Positions 63,485-64,000 of a stretch of 64,000 bases of DNA are shown here, in pieces (position 1 is the first letter of the stretch; each line of letters opens with the position of its first letter). The position numbers and the translations under genes were made by a program. The notes beneath the pieces are model-generated. The model did no database searches. It had not been told where the DNA came from and saw nothing but the letters and a program-made list of their open reading frames with translations. The DNA is from Actinomycetes bacterium (lineage in GTDB: Bacteria > Actinomycetota > Acidimicrobiia > Acidimicrobiales > RAAP-2): NCBI GenBank assembly GCA_021806045.1, contig JAJZDI010000013.1, forward strand, positions 1 to 64,000, in the 5' to 3' direction.

Positions 63485-64000
63485 ATGAAGGGCGTGATCC
63501 TGGCGGGCGGCACCGGCTCCCGGCTCCACCCGCTCACCCGCATCACCAACAAGCACCTCCTCCCCATCTACGACCGGCCGATGATCGCCTGGGCGGTCGA
63601 GGCGCTGGTCGCCGCGGGTATCACCGACCTGATGGTGGTCACCGGCGGCACCCACGCCGGGGAGTTCCTCCGCCTGCTCGGGAACGGTCACGAGCACGGG
63701 ATCGAGCGCCTCAGCTACGGCTACCAGGAACGGCCCGGCGGGATCGCCGAGGCACTGGGCCTGGCCGAGCGGTTCGTCGGGGACAGCCCGGTCCTCGTCA
63801 TGCTGGCCGACAACATCGTGGAACGGTCCATACGACCCACGGTGGACGCCTTCGGCGCCGATCCGACCGGGGCCCGCATCATCCTCACCCCCGTCGAGGG
63901 GGTCGAGCACCTCCGCCACCTGGGCGTGCCACGCTTCGACGACGGCGGCCGCATCGTCGAGATCGTGGAGAAGCCCGAGGACCCGCCGTCCTCCTACGGG
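63485..64000 (+). CDS. rmlA: glucose-1-phosphate thymidylyltransferase-like, partial (cut by the right edge)
   Basis: The first 172 codons are present with no stop before the edge. MKGVILAGGTGSRLHPLTRITNKHLLPIYDRPMI is the nucleotidyltransferase signature of RmlA; VLVMLADNIVERSI supplies the metal-binding Asp, and VEHLRHLGVPRFDDGGRIVEIVEKPEDPPSSYG the sugar site. It would activate glucose-1-P as dTDP-glucose, the substrate of the rmlB-like enzyme at 20 kb. RmlB/C/D copies may follow beyond the edge. Confidence 0.85.
   Translation, partial: MKGVILAGGTGSRLHPLTRITNKHLLPIYDRPMIAWAVEALVAAGITDLMVVTGGTHAGEFLRLLGNGHEHGIERLSYGYQERPGGIAEALGLAERFVGDSPVLVMLADNIVERSIRPTVDAFGADPTGARIILTPVEGVEHLRHLGVPRFDDGGRIVEIVEKPEDPPSSYG

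Overview
The window is very GC-rich bacterial DNA with GTG starts, 4-bp start/stop overlaps and TANNNT -10 boxes directly in front of start codons. Coenzyme F420 genes (fbiA, cofE), an acyl-CoA carboxylase with fused biotin carrier, ftsE/ftsX, DUF5719 and many nucleotide-sugar genes point to an Actinomycetota, most likely Acidimicrobiia. The phylum call is firm; the class call is an inference from gene content and style.

Left third (1-17.9 kb): a nitroreductase cut by the left edge, a rhodanese-MoeB fusion, a MoxR/DUF58/transglutaminase operon, a membrane protein with a putative winged-helix head, a methylmalonyl-CoA mutase large subunit with an SDR enzyme, an LLM-class flavin oxidoreductase, a TetR regulator divergent from an ATP-grasp enzyme, an M20 hydrolase behind a biotin carboxylase/BCCP subunit, and biotin-protein ligase, which would biotinylate that subunit.

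Middle (17.8-50.8 kb): a surface-glycan region. It holds nucleotide-sugar enzymes (RmlB-like, RmlD, UDP-glucose dehydrogenase, UDP-glucuronate decarboxylase, an NTP-transferase, an epimerase, an RMD-like reductase, phosphomannomutase, a sugar-phosphate isomerase), GT2 and GT4 glycosyltransferases, and large polytopic proteins that may transfer or assemble glycans. FKBP, the F420 side-chain genes, FtsH and a CPBP protease are interspersed. Two small secreted proteins of unknown role follow.

Right part (50.8-64 kb): a likely structured RNA in front of a short ribosome hibernation factor, a lipoprotein, secA, prfB, ftsE-ftsX, a MacB-type ABC exporter, a secreted lipase and the start of an RmlA-type nucleotidyltransferase cut by the right edge.

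Regulation: about eighteen start codons lie 6-11 nt behind a TANNNT box, the geometry of leaderless mRNAs. Three of these starts open mini-ORFs of 9-11 residues whose stop codons overlap the start of a larger gene, suggesting translational coupling. The most promising novelty candidates are these mini-ORFs and the RNA at about 50.92-51.20 kb.
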